Source: Amycolatopsis endophytica
Lineage (GTDB): Bacteria > Actinomycetota > Actinomycetes > Mycobacteriales > Pseudonocardiaceae
Reading direction: 5' to 3'
NCBI RefSeq assembly: GCF_013410405.1
Contig: NZ_JACCFK010000002.1
Location: 1,178,001 to 1,242,000 of the forward strand
DNA: 64,000 nt
Under the pieces are notes generated by a model, which searched no databases, was not told the DNA's origin, and saw only the letters and a list, made by a program, of their open reading frames with translations. The stretch's first letter is position 1, and the number at the start of each line of letters is the position of its first letter. Below, in pieces: positions 44,140 to 53,601 of this stretch. Both the position numbers and the translations under genes were made by a program.

Positions 44140-45024
44140 TCACTCGGCGGTGAGCGCACCGCAGAGCGCGCAGAACGCCCGGGCCGCCGGACTCGCGTGC
44201 GCACCATCGCCGACAGCGAGCGACACCCGCCACAGCACCTCGCCCGGCAGCGGTCGCGACACCAGGCCCGCTGCCTTGTCCTTCATCGCCACCGGCCGCG
44301 GCACGATCGCCACACCCAATTCGCACCGGACCAGATCCAGCAGGCTGTGCACGTCGTTGACCTCCAAAGCCACGCGACGAGTGAGTCCCTGCTCCGCAAA
44401 GGCGTGATCCGTCACCTGGCGGATACTCCAGTCACGATGGAAGTCCACAAAGGTCTCGGCGGACAACTCCGACCAGGCCGGTACGTCGACGGTTGCCAGC
44501 GGATGCCGCGGCCCGGTCAGCAGAACCATCGGTTCGGCCGCCAGGGGCACCGTGCGCACGCTGTCCTGAACCGGCTCGTCCCCCGCGACGAAAGCCACGT
44601 CGAGCTGCCCGGCGACGAGCTCTCGCATCAAATCGGCCGACCCGCTGTGCCGGAGCCGGATCTCGATGCGAGGGTGTGCCGCGTGGAGCTTCGCGAGGGC
44701 CCCGGGGACGTCCACGACGCCGATGCACTGCTCGGTCCCGACCGCCAGCACGCCTCTGACAAGTCCCTGGACCTCCGCGGCGGCCTGCTTCGCCGCCTCG
44801 GCGCCCGCGATGGCGCGCCGCGCGTCGGTGAGGACCGCGCGACCGATCTCGGTGAGTTCGACACGTCGCGTGGAACGGACGAACAGCGGTCCTCCCAGTT
44901 CGCGTTCCAACGTCCGGATCGAGGCGGACAAGCCGGACTGGGACACCATGAGCCGGCGCGCTGCGCGGGTGAAGTGCCGTTCCTCGGCGACCGCCACGAA
45001 GTACTCGAGATGACGCAGCTCCAT
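44140..45024 (-). CDS. LysR-family regulator
   Basis: 294 residues from ATG 45024. HTH MELRHLEYFVAVAEERHFTR then LMVSQSGLSASIRTLERELG, followed by a periplasmic-binding-fold sensor (LRHSGSADLMRELVAGQLDVAFV). Divergent from the aldo-keto reductase whose TTG start is 110 bases away, the usual LysR-target arrangement. Convergent with the MFS gene, with about 30 bases between. Confidence 0.92.
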   Translation of the reverse strand: MELRHLEYFVAVAEERHFTRAARRLMVSQSGLSASIRTLERELGGPLFVRSTRRVELTEIGRAVLTDARRAIAGAEAAKQAAAEVQGLVRGVLAVGTEQCIGVVDVPGALAKLHAAHPRIEIRLRHSGSADLMRELVAGQLDVAFVAGDEPVQDSVRTVPLAAEPMVLLTGPRHPLATVDVPAWSELSAETFVDFHRDWSIRQVTDHAFAEQGLTRRVALEVNDVHSLLDLVRCELGVAIVPRPVAMKDKAAGLVSRPLPGEVLWRVSLAVGDGAHASPAARAFCALCGALTAE

Positions 45025-45134
45025 GATTGTGCAGCCTAGCCGATGAATCTGTGCGATTTCTTCTGTTGGACAGGTCAACCCGCCCGCGGAAGAGTGGACT
45101 GCGAACGCAGCAACCGGGATTTGAGGAGAGAACC

Positions 45135-46133
45135 TTGTCCTTGCCAACGGCACCCCTCGGCGACACCGGGATGGATCTGACCCGCGTAGGCTTCGGCGCC
45201 TGGGCGATCGGTGGCGGTGACTGGGCCGCCGGCTGGGGGTCCCAGGACGACGACGAGTCGATCTCGGCGATCCGGCACGCGGTCGACCAGGGGATCAACT
45301 GGATCGACACCGCCGCGGTCTACGGGCTCGGACGATCAGAGGAGGTCGTCGCTCGTGCATTGGCCGGAATGCCGGAATCCGATCGGCCGTACATCTTCAC
45401 CAAGTGCGGCTTGGTCTGGGACCAGCAAAACAGGCGAGCGGCACCCGAGCGGATCATGTCGGCAGCGAGTGTGCGACGGGAAGTCGAGGACTCGCTGCGC
45501 CGGCTGGACGTCGAGCGGATCGACCTCTACCAGGTGCACTGGCCCGCGGAGGACGGAACCGCCCTCGAGGACTACTGGCAGACGATGGTCGACCTGCGCG
45601 ACGAGGGCAAGGTCCGGGCGGTCGGCCTGTCCAATCACGACCTCGCGCAGCTGGAGATCGCCGAGAAGGTGGGGCACGTCGACTCGCTGCAGCCACCGTT
45701 CTCAGCCATCAAACGAGAAGCGGCCGCGGAGCTGGCGTGGTGCGCACAGCATGCCACCGGGGCCATCGTCTACTCCCCCATGCAGTCCGGGCTGCTCACC
45801 GGCGCGTTCACGGAAGAGCGCGTCGCAGCCCTGCCCGAGGACGACCACCGCCGGGAGAACCCGGAGTTCACGACCAACCTGGCCGCGAATCTCGCGCTGG
45901 CCACCGCGCTGGAACCGATCGCGCAGCGGCACGGTGTGTCGGCCGGAGCTGTCGCTGTCGCCTGGACACTGGCCTGGCCTGGTGTCACCGCCGCGATCGT
46001 CGGAGCACGCAGGCCGGAGCAGGTGGACGGTTGGCTGCCCGCGGCGACCCTCACCCTGACCGCTGAGGACCTGGACACCATCGCCCAGGCGATCGTCCGG
46101 ACCGGTGCCGGATCCGGTCCCGACCGGCCATGA
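45135..46133 (+). CDS. Aldo-keto reductase
   Basis: 332 residues from TTG 45135, supported by GAGGAGAG. Catalytic tetrad D58, Y63, K90 and H135 (WIDTAAVYG, FTKCG, YQVHWP). The C-terminal IVGARRPEQVDGWLPAA is the NADP-binding end of the family. Target of the divergent LysR by position. A NADPH-dependent carbonyl reduction or the reverse; substrate unknown. Confidence 0.9.
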   Translation: MSLPTAPLGDTGMDLTRVGFGAWAIGGGDWAAGWGSQDDDESISAIRHAVDQGINWIDTAAVYGLGRSEEVVARALAGMPESDRPYIFTKCGLVWDQQNRRAAPERIMSAASVRREVEDSLRRLDVERIDLYQVHWPAEDGTALEDYWQTMVDLRDEGKVRAVGLSNHDLAQLEIAEKVGHVDSLQPPFSAIKREAAAELAWCAQHATGAIVYSPMQSGLLTGAFTEERVAALPEDDHRRENPEFTTNLAANLALATALEPIAQRHGVSAGAVAVAWTLAWPGVTAAIVGARRPEQVDGWLPAATLTLTAEDLDTIAQAIVRTGAGSGPDRP

Positions 46134-46419
46134 GGGCACCCGGCAGAGCACCGGCAGAACCCATCCGGTGATACGCGCGGCACCGCCGGGGCGGGCGGAG
46201 CGGGACCCGGCTCCGGCGGTGCGACAGTGTCGTTATCGGGGGACGTGACGGCGGGACCGACGAGGGCGGACATCAGGTCCCCGGTGCGGAGCGGGAACCG
46301 CCGGACTTCCGACCGCGTGGGCCCTGCGCCGCCGAGGCGTCGTCGGTCCCGGGCGGACCTCCGGCGCGCGCTGCTCCCGCTGCACGCCGATGCCCGTCCG
46401 CGGGACGCCGTCGTGCGGG

Positions 46420-47238
46420 CTAGCTTCGGGCGTGATCGCCGCGGGCCTCTCGTGGACCGGACAAGCCCGCTGTCCCGGCTGCCGGAGCGACAACGACCGT
46501 GACGCCGGGCCGGGCGCGGAAGCAGGCGAGCTGCTCCTCGGTGGCCGAGGGGTCGGTGATCAAGGTCCACTCCGCGGGCAGGGGCGTCCACCAGTGCGAG
46601 CTCGCGCGCCCCAGCTTGCTCGCGTCGGCCAGCACGTACGTCGCGCCGGCCTGCTCGATCAGTCGCCGCTTCACGGCGGCCTGCTCGGCACTGGCCTCGC
46701 ACACGCCCCGGTCCGCCGTGACGCCATCGCCGCTGAGGAACACCGCATCGGCGGTCAGTGTGCCCAGCACCAGCTCGGTGAGCGGACCGACGGTGCCCTG
46801 ACTGATGTGGCGCACCACGCCGCCCAGCGCGATCAGCTCCACGCCCTCGGCGTCCGCGAGCGCGTTGAGGGTGGTCAGCCCCGTCGTGGCGACCGTGATC
46901 CCCTTCCACGCCACCAGCCGTGCGGCGAGTGCGCCGACCGTCGTCCCGGCATCGAGGAGCAGCAGCTGTCCCGCCCGGATGTGCCGCTCGGCCTCGCGCG
47001 CGATGGCGGCCTTCTCCACGCCACCCAGACTTTCCCGCTCGTGCAGCGATTGTTCGTCACCGCTCGGGGCGAGCGCTCCACCGTAGGTGCGCACGATTTC
47101 GCCGGCCTCGGTCAAGGCGGCGAGATCGCGCCGGATGGTGGAGGCTGTGACATCGAAGCGCACGGCGAGCTCGTCGACCCCGACCGGACGGGTGCGCAGC
47201 AGATCCCGGATCGCGGCCCGCCGCGTGCGCGCGTTCAC
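46420..47238 (-). CDS. DeoR-family regulator of the tetronate operon
   Basis: 272 residues. HTH VGVDELAVRFDVTASTIRRDLAALTE then GEIVRTYGGA; sensor domain LLLLDAGTTVGALAARL with LSGDGVTADRGVCEASAEQA is the phosphosugar-binding DeoRC type. Start overlaps the PdxA2 stop by 4 bases, so it is the last gene of the operon. It probably senses 4-phosphotetronate or DHAP-type intermediates and binds the 26-bp dyad at 50465. Confidence 0.9.
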   Translation of the reverse strand: MNARTRRAAIRDLLRTRPVGVDELAVRFDVTASTIRRDLAALTEAGEIVRTYGGALAPSGDEQSLHERESLGGVEKAAIAREAERHIRAGQLLLLDAGTTVGALAARLVAWKGITVATTGLTTLNALADAEGVELIALGGVVRHISQGTVGPLTELVLGTLTADAVFLSGDGVTADRGVCEASAEQAAVKRRLIEQAGATYVLADASKLGRASSHWWTPLPAEWTLITDPSATEEQLACFRARPGVTVVVAPAAGTAGLSGPREARGDHARS

Positions 47239-48245
47239 GACGCTGGTTCCTCCTCCACCTCCGGTGCCAGCTCGACCGCCTGCCGCAGGGCCTCCAGCAT
47301 GCTCGCCTCGTCGGCCCTGCCGGTCCCCGCGATGTCGAACGCGGTGCCGTGATCGACGCTGGTCCTGATCACCGGTAGGCCGATTGTAATGTTCACACCG
47401 ACGTCGAGGCCGAGAACCTTGACGGGCCCGTGGCCCTGGTCGTGGTACATCGCGACGACCAGGTCGAAGTCGCCCCGCACGGCGCGGAAGAACACGGTGT
47501 CGGCGGGCAGGGGGCCACTCACGTCGATGCCCTCGCCGCGGCAGCGCGCGATGGCGGGCGCGATCTTGTCCTCCTCCTCACCGTGACCGAACAGGCCGTT
47601 CTCGCCTGCGTGCGGGTTGATACCGCACACGGCGATGCGGGGCCGCTCGACGCCGGACTTGCGCAAGGTCTCATGCCCCCGCCGGATGGTGCGGGCCACC
47701 AGACCGGGCTCGATCTTCGCGACGGCGTCGACGAGCCCGATGTGCGTTGTCACGTGCACCACGCGCAGCTTCGGCGCGGACAGCATCATCGACACTTCGG
47801 GGGTCCCGGTGAGCGCGGCGAGCAGCTCGGTGTGCCCGGGATACCTGTGCCCGGCGGCCTGCAGCGCCTCCTTGTTGAGCGGTGCCGTGCAGATCGCGTG
47901 CACCCGACCGGCGACGGCCAGTTCGGTCGCCGCCCTGACGAACTGGTAAGCGCCCTCACCGGCGACCGGGGACAGCACCCCGAACGCCAGGTCCTCGGGG
48001 ATCACGCCCAGGTCGAGGCAGTCGATCGAGCCGGCACGGTAGGTGCCGTCCTCGGGCGCGTCGACGGATCGCACCTCCAGCCCGACGCCGGTGATGTCGA
48101 CGGCCTTGCGCAGCCGGTTCGCGTCGCCGACGACCAAGGGGCGGCACGAGCGGTAGAGATCCGGTGCGGCCAGTGCCTTCGCCACGACCTCCGGGCCGAC
48201 GCCGGCGGCGTCCCCCATGGTGATGGCGATGACGGGACGTGCCAT
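47235..48245 (-). CDS. pdxA2: 4-phospho-tetronate dehydrogenase (PdxA2 family)
   Basis: 336 residues. PdxA fold with ITMGDAAGVGPEVVAKAL, metal histidines in RYPGHTELLA and TTHIGLVDA and AMYHDQGHGPVKVLG. When linked to a DUF1537 kinase, PdxA relatives are known to oxidise and decarboxylate 4-phospho-D-threonate or 4-phospho-D-erythronate to DHAP and CO2; that context, and not vitamin B6 synthesis, is what is seen here. Confidence 0.9.
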   Translation of the reverse strand: MARPVIAITMGDAAGVGPEVVAKALAAPDLYRSCRPLVVGDANRLRKAVDITGVGLEVRSVDAPEDGTYRAGSIDCLDLGVIPEDLAFGVLSPVAGEGAYQFVRAATELAVAGRVHAICTAPLNKEALQAAGHRYPGHTELLAALTGTPEVSMMLSAPKLRVVHVTTHIGLVDAVAKIEPGLVARTIRRGHETLRKSGVERPRIAVCGINPHAGENGLFGHGEEEDKIAPAIARCRGEGIDVSGPLPADTVFFRAVRGDFDLVVAMYHDQGHGPVKVLGLDVGVNITIGLPVIRTSVDHGTAFDIAGTGRADEASMLEALRQAVELAPEVEEEPAS

Positions 48246-48267
48246 GAGAATCGTTTCTCCCTCTCGT

Positions 48268-49431
48268 TCAGTGTGATGCCGCGGCCGGGGCGTGCAGCGT
48301 GCGCCGCGCTCGCTCCAGGGTGTCCGGTGCGCCGAAGGCGCCGGCCTTGGTGATCAGCGGTAGCCCGCCGAGCGCGGGGATGGTCGAGTGGACGACGCCG
48401 GGCGCGATCTCGCCGTGCACCGCGAACCCGCGTACTCCTGCGGCGAGCAGCACGGCGCGCGCGGTTTCACCGCCGGTGAGGATCAGCCCGGCCAAGGTCG
48501 TGCGCCGCTGGGACACGTGAGCGGCCGCGACGGCGGCGAGCGCGCTCGCGACCTCGCGGGCGTGCGCGCGCTCCACCGGGGCGTGCGGATCCGGGGCGAG
48601 CAGCACGTCACCGTCGGCCGCGGACAGTTCGGCGGCGGCCCGGCTCTGCTCGCCGGGGCCGAACGGAGCCGCGATCGTCACCGTGGTCACCTTCCCTGAG
48701 GCCGTCAGCGCCGCGCGCTGCTCACGCGCGAGCGTCGAGTAACTCCCGAGCACCGTGAGCACCGAACCGGTACTGGCGGGCACGGACAACGGCCCGGCGA
48801 AACCACGGGCGCGCGCCGCGACCCGCGTCAGCCCCGCCGAGCCGACCAGGAGGGCGTCCGGCCCCAGTGCCGCACCCGCCGCGTGCAGGACCTCCAGATC
48901 GGCCTCGGTCACCGCGTCGGCGCACACCACGTCGGCCTCCGCGGAACGGTATGCGGAAACCACTTCGGACTGTCCACGCCGGACCACCTCGAGCGGGATC
49001 AACGCGGTGCGCAAGCCACTTCCGGCGAAGCGATCCCGCACGTCTCCCCTGACGATGCCACCGACGCGCAGGACACCGCCGGTCACGGTGCGGCCCATGT
49101 CCGGGAAGGCAGGCGCGAGCAAGGCGGTGGCCGACAGCTCGTGCAGGGCGGCGCCGATCTCGACGGCGATGTTGCCCCGCAGTGTCGAGTCGATCTTCTT
49201 GTACAGCGGGATCCCCGCGGCGACCGCGGCGCGGACGGCGGCGGTGACGGCGCGGCCGGCGAACTCGGGGCTGCGGTGCCTGCTGTCGGTGTCGACGGCG
49301 ATCACCTCGGCGCCGGGCAGCACCCCGGTGATGTCGAGCATCACCGAGACCTCGGCGAACGGCCCGTACGCGGCGGCGGCATCGGCTGCACCGGTCAGGT
49401 CGTCGGCAACGATGACCAGCCGCTTCTTCAT
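48268..49431 (-). CDS. Four-carbon acid sugar kinase (DUF1537)
   Basis: 387 residues from ATG 49431, which overlaps the KdgT stop (ATGA). The N-terminal [18 protein letters not shown] and [12 protein letters not shown] are the substrate-site motifs of DUF1537; the C-terminal half has the nucleotide site [15 protein letters not shown] and [12 protein letters not shown]. Members phosphorylate D-threonate, L-threonate or D-erythronate at O4. Which isomer is used cannot be told from motifs alone. The product feeds PdxA2, 22 bases downstream. Confidence 0.9.
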   Translation of the reverse strand: MKKRLVIVADDLTGAADAAAAYGPFAEVSVMLDITGVLPGAEVIAVDTDSRHRSPEFAGRAVTAAVRAAVAAGIPLYKKIDSTLRGNIAVEIGAALHELSATALLAPAFPDMGRTVTGGVLRVGGIVRGDVRDRFAGSGLRTALIPLEVVRRGQSEVVSAYRSAEADVVCADAVTEADLEVLHAAGAALGPDALLVGSAGLTRVAARARGFAGPLSVPASTGSVLTVLGSYSTLAREQRAALTASGKVTTVTIAAPFGPGEQSRAAAELSAADGDVLLAPDPHAPVERAHAREVASALAAVAAAHVSQRRTTLAGLILTGGETARAVLLAAGVRGFAVHGEIAPGVVHSTIPALGGLPLITKAGAFGAPDTLERARRTLHAPAAASH

Positions 49432-50414
49432 GTCGAGGTCCCTTCGGTCACCCGTGCCTCCTCCTTCCTCCTGGCTCTCGCGGCGAACCACGCGGTGGCG
49501 AACGGAACGAGCAATGAGGTCACCACCACCGAGGCTGCCACCAGGATCGTCGCCTGCGGGGCCGCCGCCTGGTACGCCGGGTTGGCCGAGGCGACGATCG
49601 CGGGAACCGCCGCGGCGTTGCCCGCCGTCGACGCGGCCGCGATACCCGCCACACCTGTTCCGCCGGTGAACTTGTCGGCCAGCAGCAGCACCGCGCCAGT
49701 CACGACGAAGACGAAGAGCCCGAGCCCGATGCCCAGCAGGCCCGCCCGCCACACCGATGTCAGGTCGATGCTCGACCCGAGCGCGAAGGCGAAGAACGGG
49801 ATGAGCACCGGCACGGCGCGGCCGAGCCACTCCCGCATCTGCGGGTCGAGGTTGCCCAGCAGCATGCCGACCAGCAGCGGCAGCACGGCGCCGACGAGGG
49901 TCTGCCACGGGAACGCGGACAGGCCGGCCGCGCCGAGCGTGAGCATGGTGAGGAACGGCCCGGACTCGATGGTCATGATCGAGTACGCGGCGACGTCCTT
50001 GCCCTTGCCGAACTGGCCCATCAGCGCCATGTACAGGCCGCCGTTGGTGTCGTTCATCGCCGCGACGACGGCGAGGGTGGACAACCCGGCGAAGGCACCC
50101 GAGCTGATCGGCAGCTCGCCGAGAAGACGGCCGAGGATCACCCCGACGACGACGGACGCGAGCACCTTGGCCGCGAACAAGGCACCGCCCTTTTTGAGGA
50201 TGTAGGGCGTGGCCCGTACCTCGATGCCCGCGCCCATGCAGACATAGAAGACGGCGAGGATGGTGAGTGAGCCCGAGAAGAGAGCTCCGGTGAAGGAACC
50301 GAAGAACTTGCCGGTGCCGGGGGCCACGGTGTACAGCACGGCACCGATCAGCAGCGGAACGATCATCATGCCGCCCGGGATCGCCTCGAGACGGCGTTTG
50401 ATGGGAATCGCCAC
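49428..50414 (-). CDS. KdgT-family carrier
   Basis: 328 residues from GTG 50414, with AAGGAGGAGC upstream. Ten hydrophobic segments; opening [20 protein letters not shown] and [25 protein letters not shown] match the 2-keto-3-deoxygluconate permease family. In this operon the substrate is more likely a tetronate than 2-keto-3-deoxygluconate, because no KDG kinase or aldolase is present. Confidence 0.9.
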   Translation of the reverse strand: MAIPIKRRLEAIPGGMMIVPLLIGAVLYTVAPGTGKFFGSFTGALFSGSLTILAVFYVCMGAGIEVRATPYILKKGGALFAAKVLASVVVGVILGRLLGELPISSGAFAGLSTLAVVAAMNDTNGGLYMALMGQFGKGKDVAAYSIMTIESGPFLTMLTLGAAGLSAFPWQTLVGAVLPLLVGMLLGNLDPQMREWLGRAVPVLIPFFAFALGSSIDLTSVWRAGLLGIGLGLFVFVVTGAVLLLADKFTGGTGVAGIAAASTAGNAAAVPAIVASANPAYQAAAPQATILVAASVVVTSLLVPFATAWFAARARRKEEARVTEGTST

Positions 50415-50464
50415 GACGCTCCTCCTTGAACGAGCGAAGCCCGGAGCATCCGGACTGCGTTGTT

Positions 50465-50490
50465 CGCGCAATACTAATTCGGATTGCGCG
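50465..50490. promoter_or_regulatory. 26-bp dyad upstream of the tetronate operon
   Basis: Perfect 8-base arms CGCGCAAT and ATTGCGCG flank a 10-base AT-rich spacer, 50 bases upstream of kdgT. The TTGTGCGCAG to its right may be another half site. Probable DeoR operator. Confidence 0.6.
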
Positions 50491-50684
50491 TTGTGCGCAG
50501 TGTGATGCACGTAACCCTGACTCGTGCTGCCGCCGGTGCACGAGGGCCGGCGACGGGAGCCGCCCCGACATCCTGGTCTGATGTCCACGGCGGGTGGGGT
50601 CCGGCCGCAGGCCATCCGACGGCGCGGCAGGTTGGCCGCCAGTGCGTTCTCCACCGCCCGCCCAAGTCGTGCCGACACTCCTGC

Positions 50685-51221
50685 TCACAGGCCGATGAGT
50701 GTCTCGAGGGCCGCGGCGAACGGGGCCGGGTCGAGGTCGCCGCGCACGGCGAGTTGCTGGTTGTAGCCGACGCAGAGGGTCACGAACGCTTCGGCGAGGC
50801 GGTGCGCTTCCGCTGGCGGGCGGCCGGGCAGCAGTGCAGCGACGGCGCTGTGCAGTTCGTCCAGTTGCCGGCGGACGAGAGTGGCCAGCGGCGGGGAAAC
50901 CGCGGCCTCGGCGTAGATCTGGGCCACGAGCCGGGCATGGTCCTCCTCTCGCGCGGCGGTGCGGATGCCCTGGAGGAACTCGCGCACCGACCCGGCCGTC
51001 AGTTCGGCGGGCAGTACCTGGCTGGCCTGTTCGCAGATCGCGGCGACGATCTCGTCCTTGCTCTTGAAGTACCGGTAGATCGCTCCGACGGAGAGCCCGG
51101 AGGCTTCCACGATGTCGGTCATGGAGGTGCGCGCGAAACCGTGTGCGGCGAAGCGTGCGCGGGCCGCGTCGATGACCTGCTGCCTGCGCGCGTCGAGGTG
51201 GGCCTGGGTGACCTTCGGCAT
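50685..51221 (-). CDS. TetR-family regulator
   Basis: 178 residues, ATG 51221. HTH ARARFAAHGFARTSMTDIVE then GLSVGAIYRYFKSKDEIVAA. Short C-terminal domain. Divergent from the aldo-keto reductase at 51296, with one operator between them. The 270 bases between this gene and kdgT hold only the DeoR dyad. Confidence 0.92.
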   Translation of the reverse strand: MPKVTQAHLDARRQQVIDAARARFAAHGFARTSMTDIVEASGLSVGAIYRYFKSKDEIVAAICEQASQVLPAELTAGSVREFLQGIRTAAREEDHARLVAQIYAEAAVSPPLATLVRRQLDELHSAVAALLPGRPPAEAHRLAEAFVTLCVGYNQQLAVRGDLDPAPFAAALETLIGL

Positions 51222-51225
51222 AAAG

Positions 51226-51239
51226 AACGACCATTCGTT
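51226..51239. promoter_or_regulatory. TetR operator AACGACCATTCGTT
   Basis: Perfect 5-base arms AACGA/TCGTT around CCAT, 5 bases upstream of the tetR ATG and 57 bases upstream of the aldo-keto reductase. Placement fits autorepression together with repression of the target. Confidence 0.55.
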
Positions 51240-51295
51240 TTTCTGGTAGCGTCTGAACCCTACCCCATCACGGCTCGCACCCGGAGGAGATCCTC

Positions 51296-52342
51296 TTGCG
51301 CTACCAGACCTTCGGACGGCAGACCGGCTTACGCGTCTCGGAGTACGTGCTGGGCACGGCGAACTTCAGCTCGGCGGCCGCCGGCCAGGCAGGCGCGAGG
51401 GAGATTTTCGAGGCGTTCGTCGCGGCCGGCGGCACCACGTTCGACGTCTCGAACATCTACCACGACGGCGAAGCCGAGAAGCTGCTGGGCGATTTCCTCG
51501 GTCGCGAACGCGACGAGTTCGTGGTGATCACCAAGTACAGCGGGACCCGTCAATCACCGGCCCGGACGGGGACCACCGGCAACAGCCGCAAGACCATGAT
51601 CCGTTCCCTGGAGGAGAGCCTGCGGCGCCTGCGAACCGACCACGTGGACGTCTTCATGCCGCACTTCCCCGACGGCGTGACGCCGATGCCGGAGATCCTG
51701 GCCGGGTTCGAGGACCTCATCCGGGCGGGCAAGATCCGCTACGCCGGGCTGTCGAACTTCCCCGCCTGGCGGGTCGCGGGCGCCGCAGTGCGGTCGGAGC
51801 TGAGCGGGCGCGCCGCGCTGGCCGGCATCCAGACCGAGTACAGCCTGGCCGAACGTTCCGCGGAGCGGGAACTGATCCCGATGGCGCAGGCGCACGGCCT
51901 GGGCGTGGTGCTGTACTCCCCGTTGGCAGGCGGGTTACTGACCGGGAAGTACCGGCGCGGCGAGCACGGTCGGCTCAGCGCCCGCGCCGGCGGAACCTCT
52001 GTCGAGGACACCGGCCGGCGCAGCGCCGTACTCGACGCGGTCCTCGCCGTCGCCGAGGAGGCCGGGACGGGACCGGTCCAGGTTGCCCTGGCCTGGCTCC
52101 GTTACCGCGCCACCCGCGTGCAGGCCTCGATGCTCCCGATCGTGGGACCCCGCACCACGGCCCACCTGGCGGGCTACCTCGACGCCCTGAACGTGGAACT
52201 CAGCCAGGAGCACTACCGGCACCTGGACGAGGTCAGCGCGATCCGACCGGGGGCGCCGCACGCCGACGTGGCGGCCGCGCTGGCCCACGGGACCGACGGC
52301 GACCGCAGCCGTCTCGACGCCCCGCTCGTCCCCGTCGCGTGA
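51296..52342 (+). CDS. Aldo-keto reductase (YghZ/Kv-beta-like)
   Basis: 348 residues from TTG 51296, after GGAGGAGATCC. Tetrad D50 and Y55 (FDVSNIY), K80 (ITKYS) and H in FMPHFPDG. The SRKTMIRSLEESLRRLRTDH segment and IVGPRTTAHLAGYLDAL are typical of the NADP-binding half. Likely target of the divergent TetR. Substrate not known. Confidence 0.9.
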   Translation: MRYQTFGRQTGLRVSEYVLGTANFSSAAAGQAGAREIFEAFVAAGGTTFDVSNIYHDGEAEKLLGDFLGRERDEFVVITKYSGTRQSPARTGTTGNSRKTMIRSLEESLRRLRTDHVDVFMPHFPDGVTPMPEILAGFEDLIRAGKIRYAGLSNFPAWRVAGAAVRSELSGRAALAGIQTEYSLAERSAERELIPMAQAHGLGVVLYSPLAGGLLTGKYRRGEHGRLSARAGGTSVEDTGRRSAVLDAVLAVAEEAGTGPVQVALAWLRYRATRVQASMLPIVGPRTTAHLAGYLDALNVELSQEHYRHLDEVSAIRPGAPHADVAAALAHGTDGDRSRLDAPLVPVA

Positions 52343-52386
52343 CCACCGACCGGCCCACTCGCACATCGATCGCCCGGGAGCTCCCG

Positions 52387-52746
52387 ATGCCCATCGCCAC
52401 CCTCGCCGCGATCAACGTCGACTGCACCGATCCCCTCGCCCTGGCCCGGTTCTGGGCGGCACTACTCGGCGGCGAGGTGGTGATCGCGACGCCGGACTTC
52501 TGCGCGGTGCAGGCCGGCCCGGTGCACCTCGGCGCGGTCCGGGTGGCGGCCCACCAGGCACCGACCTGGCCCTCCGCGGAGCACCCGAAGCAGCTCCACC
52601 TCGACCTCGCCGCCCAGGACCTCGACGCCGCCGAACACGAAGCGATCCATCTCGGCGCCACCAGGGAAAGCCACCAGCCCGACCCGGCACGGTTCCGCGT
52701 GCTGCGTGACCCCGCCGGCCACCCCTTCTGCCTGCGGGCTCGCTAG
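52387..52746 (+). CDS. VOC-family glyoxalase-like protein
   Basis: 119 residues from ATG 52387, chosen because GGGAG precedes it and family members begin near this point; a GTG at 52339 overlapping the previous stop would add 16 unlikely residues. Opens PIATLAAINVDCTDPLALAR and ends FRVLRDPAGHPFCL, the usual glyoxalase-like fold of two repeats (H in LHLDLAAQDLDAA, H in PAGHPFCL). Metal binding is likely but not complete by eye. Probably cotranscribed with the aldo-keto reductase. Confidence 0.75.
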   Translation: MPIATLAAINVDCTDPLALARFWAALLGGEVVIATPDFCAVQAGPVHLGAVRVAAHQAPTWPSAEHPKQLHLDLAAQDLDAAEHEAIHLGATRESHQPDPARFRVLRDPAGHPFCLRAR

Positions 52747-53601
52747 GCCGGCGGCCACGATCGACGCCCCGGCGTCCTGGCCCGGCTCGGCGCCAGGACT
52801 CTGGCCGCGGCTCCTGATGAAACAACGCCGTCGAAGCGGTAAATCAGGTGGACGTCTCGCCGTCCGGATCTCAGTTCTCCATCACAGACGAAGCGACACC
52901 ACCAAGCCCGACACGGCAGATCGCGCACCAGCCCTAGTCGAAGCCCTGGTCGCCAAGGTCACTATCACCGGCGCCGACCGGCTCGTCCCGGTCTTCCGCA
53001 TCCCCAACCCCGCAACAACGACGGGACTGCATCCGCTCCACCAGCGGAAACGGCCCCGAACGCGTCTATTGAGGCACGGGCGGCGACGACCAGGTAGTTC
53101 TGGTTTCGGTGGATCGGGCGTGGGTGCGAGCGAGGCACGGATGGACGATGGTTCGTACCCAAGTCCAAGTCTTGACGAGCGCGACGGCGCCGCGCGACAC
53201 GCTGGCCCCCCCGCAGTTTCGCAATGTAAAGTTAATCTCGAAACTAATCGAGAGTCAGGGCAGGATCACCCCGTGAGCGGCACAACCAGCACCGCGCGGA
53301 AGCGGCCCTGCGCCACGGCATTCCCCGCGACCGGTTCGCACCGGGACACGGGCTCCGGCTCACCGGCCCGCAGCCCGCACTGCCACCGACCGCGGGAACA
53401 TCGAGCACGAACGCGCCATGCTCGCTGCCCCCACGTGCCCGCCCCCTCACCGGGAAGGACCGCGACGCGCGCGAGGACTGAAGCGACCGCCACGAAACCC
53501 TTCCACCACACGGTGCTGCGGGGCACGGTCACCTCCGCGGCGCGGAGCCGGAACGCCCTGCCCGGTTCCGGCTCGAACATCACAGCCCCGCATGCCAAGC
53601 T
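52747..53601. other. 855-base region without an intact gene
   Basis: Contains a relic of a serine recombinase at 52922-53035 and, at 53219-53262, an unusually AT-rich stretch with TCTCGA-aactaa-TCGAGA, a possible promoter or hairpin. The remainder shows frames with the codon bias of a shadow only. I see no RNA gene. Confidence 0.6.
52922..53035 (+). pseudogene. C-terminal relic of a large serine recombinase
   Basis: One frame reads ALVEALVAKVTITGADRLVP and then VFRIPNP. Large serine recombinases commonly end with a segment of this kind (...LVxxVTITGxDRLVPVFRIPxP). Nothing recognisable remains upstream or downstream, so this is a fragment, perhaps from another integrated element. Identification is from a short stretch and could be wrong. 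Confidence 0.45.

Noticed and set aside
46134..46419. Small coding gene between the aldo-keto reductase and deoR
   Set aside because: Frames on both strands give only low-complexity Arg/Pro-rich translations without a start signal.
48268..51234. A 988-residue open frame covering kinase, carrier and TetR
   Set aside because: Only the C-terminal 387 residues (DUF1537 kinase) are real; the rest is out of frame with kdgT and tetR, which both have complete domains in other frames.
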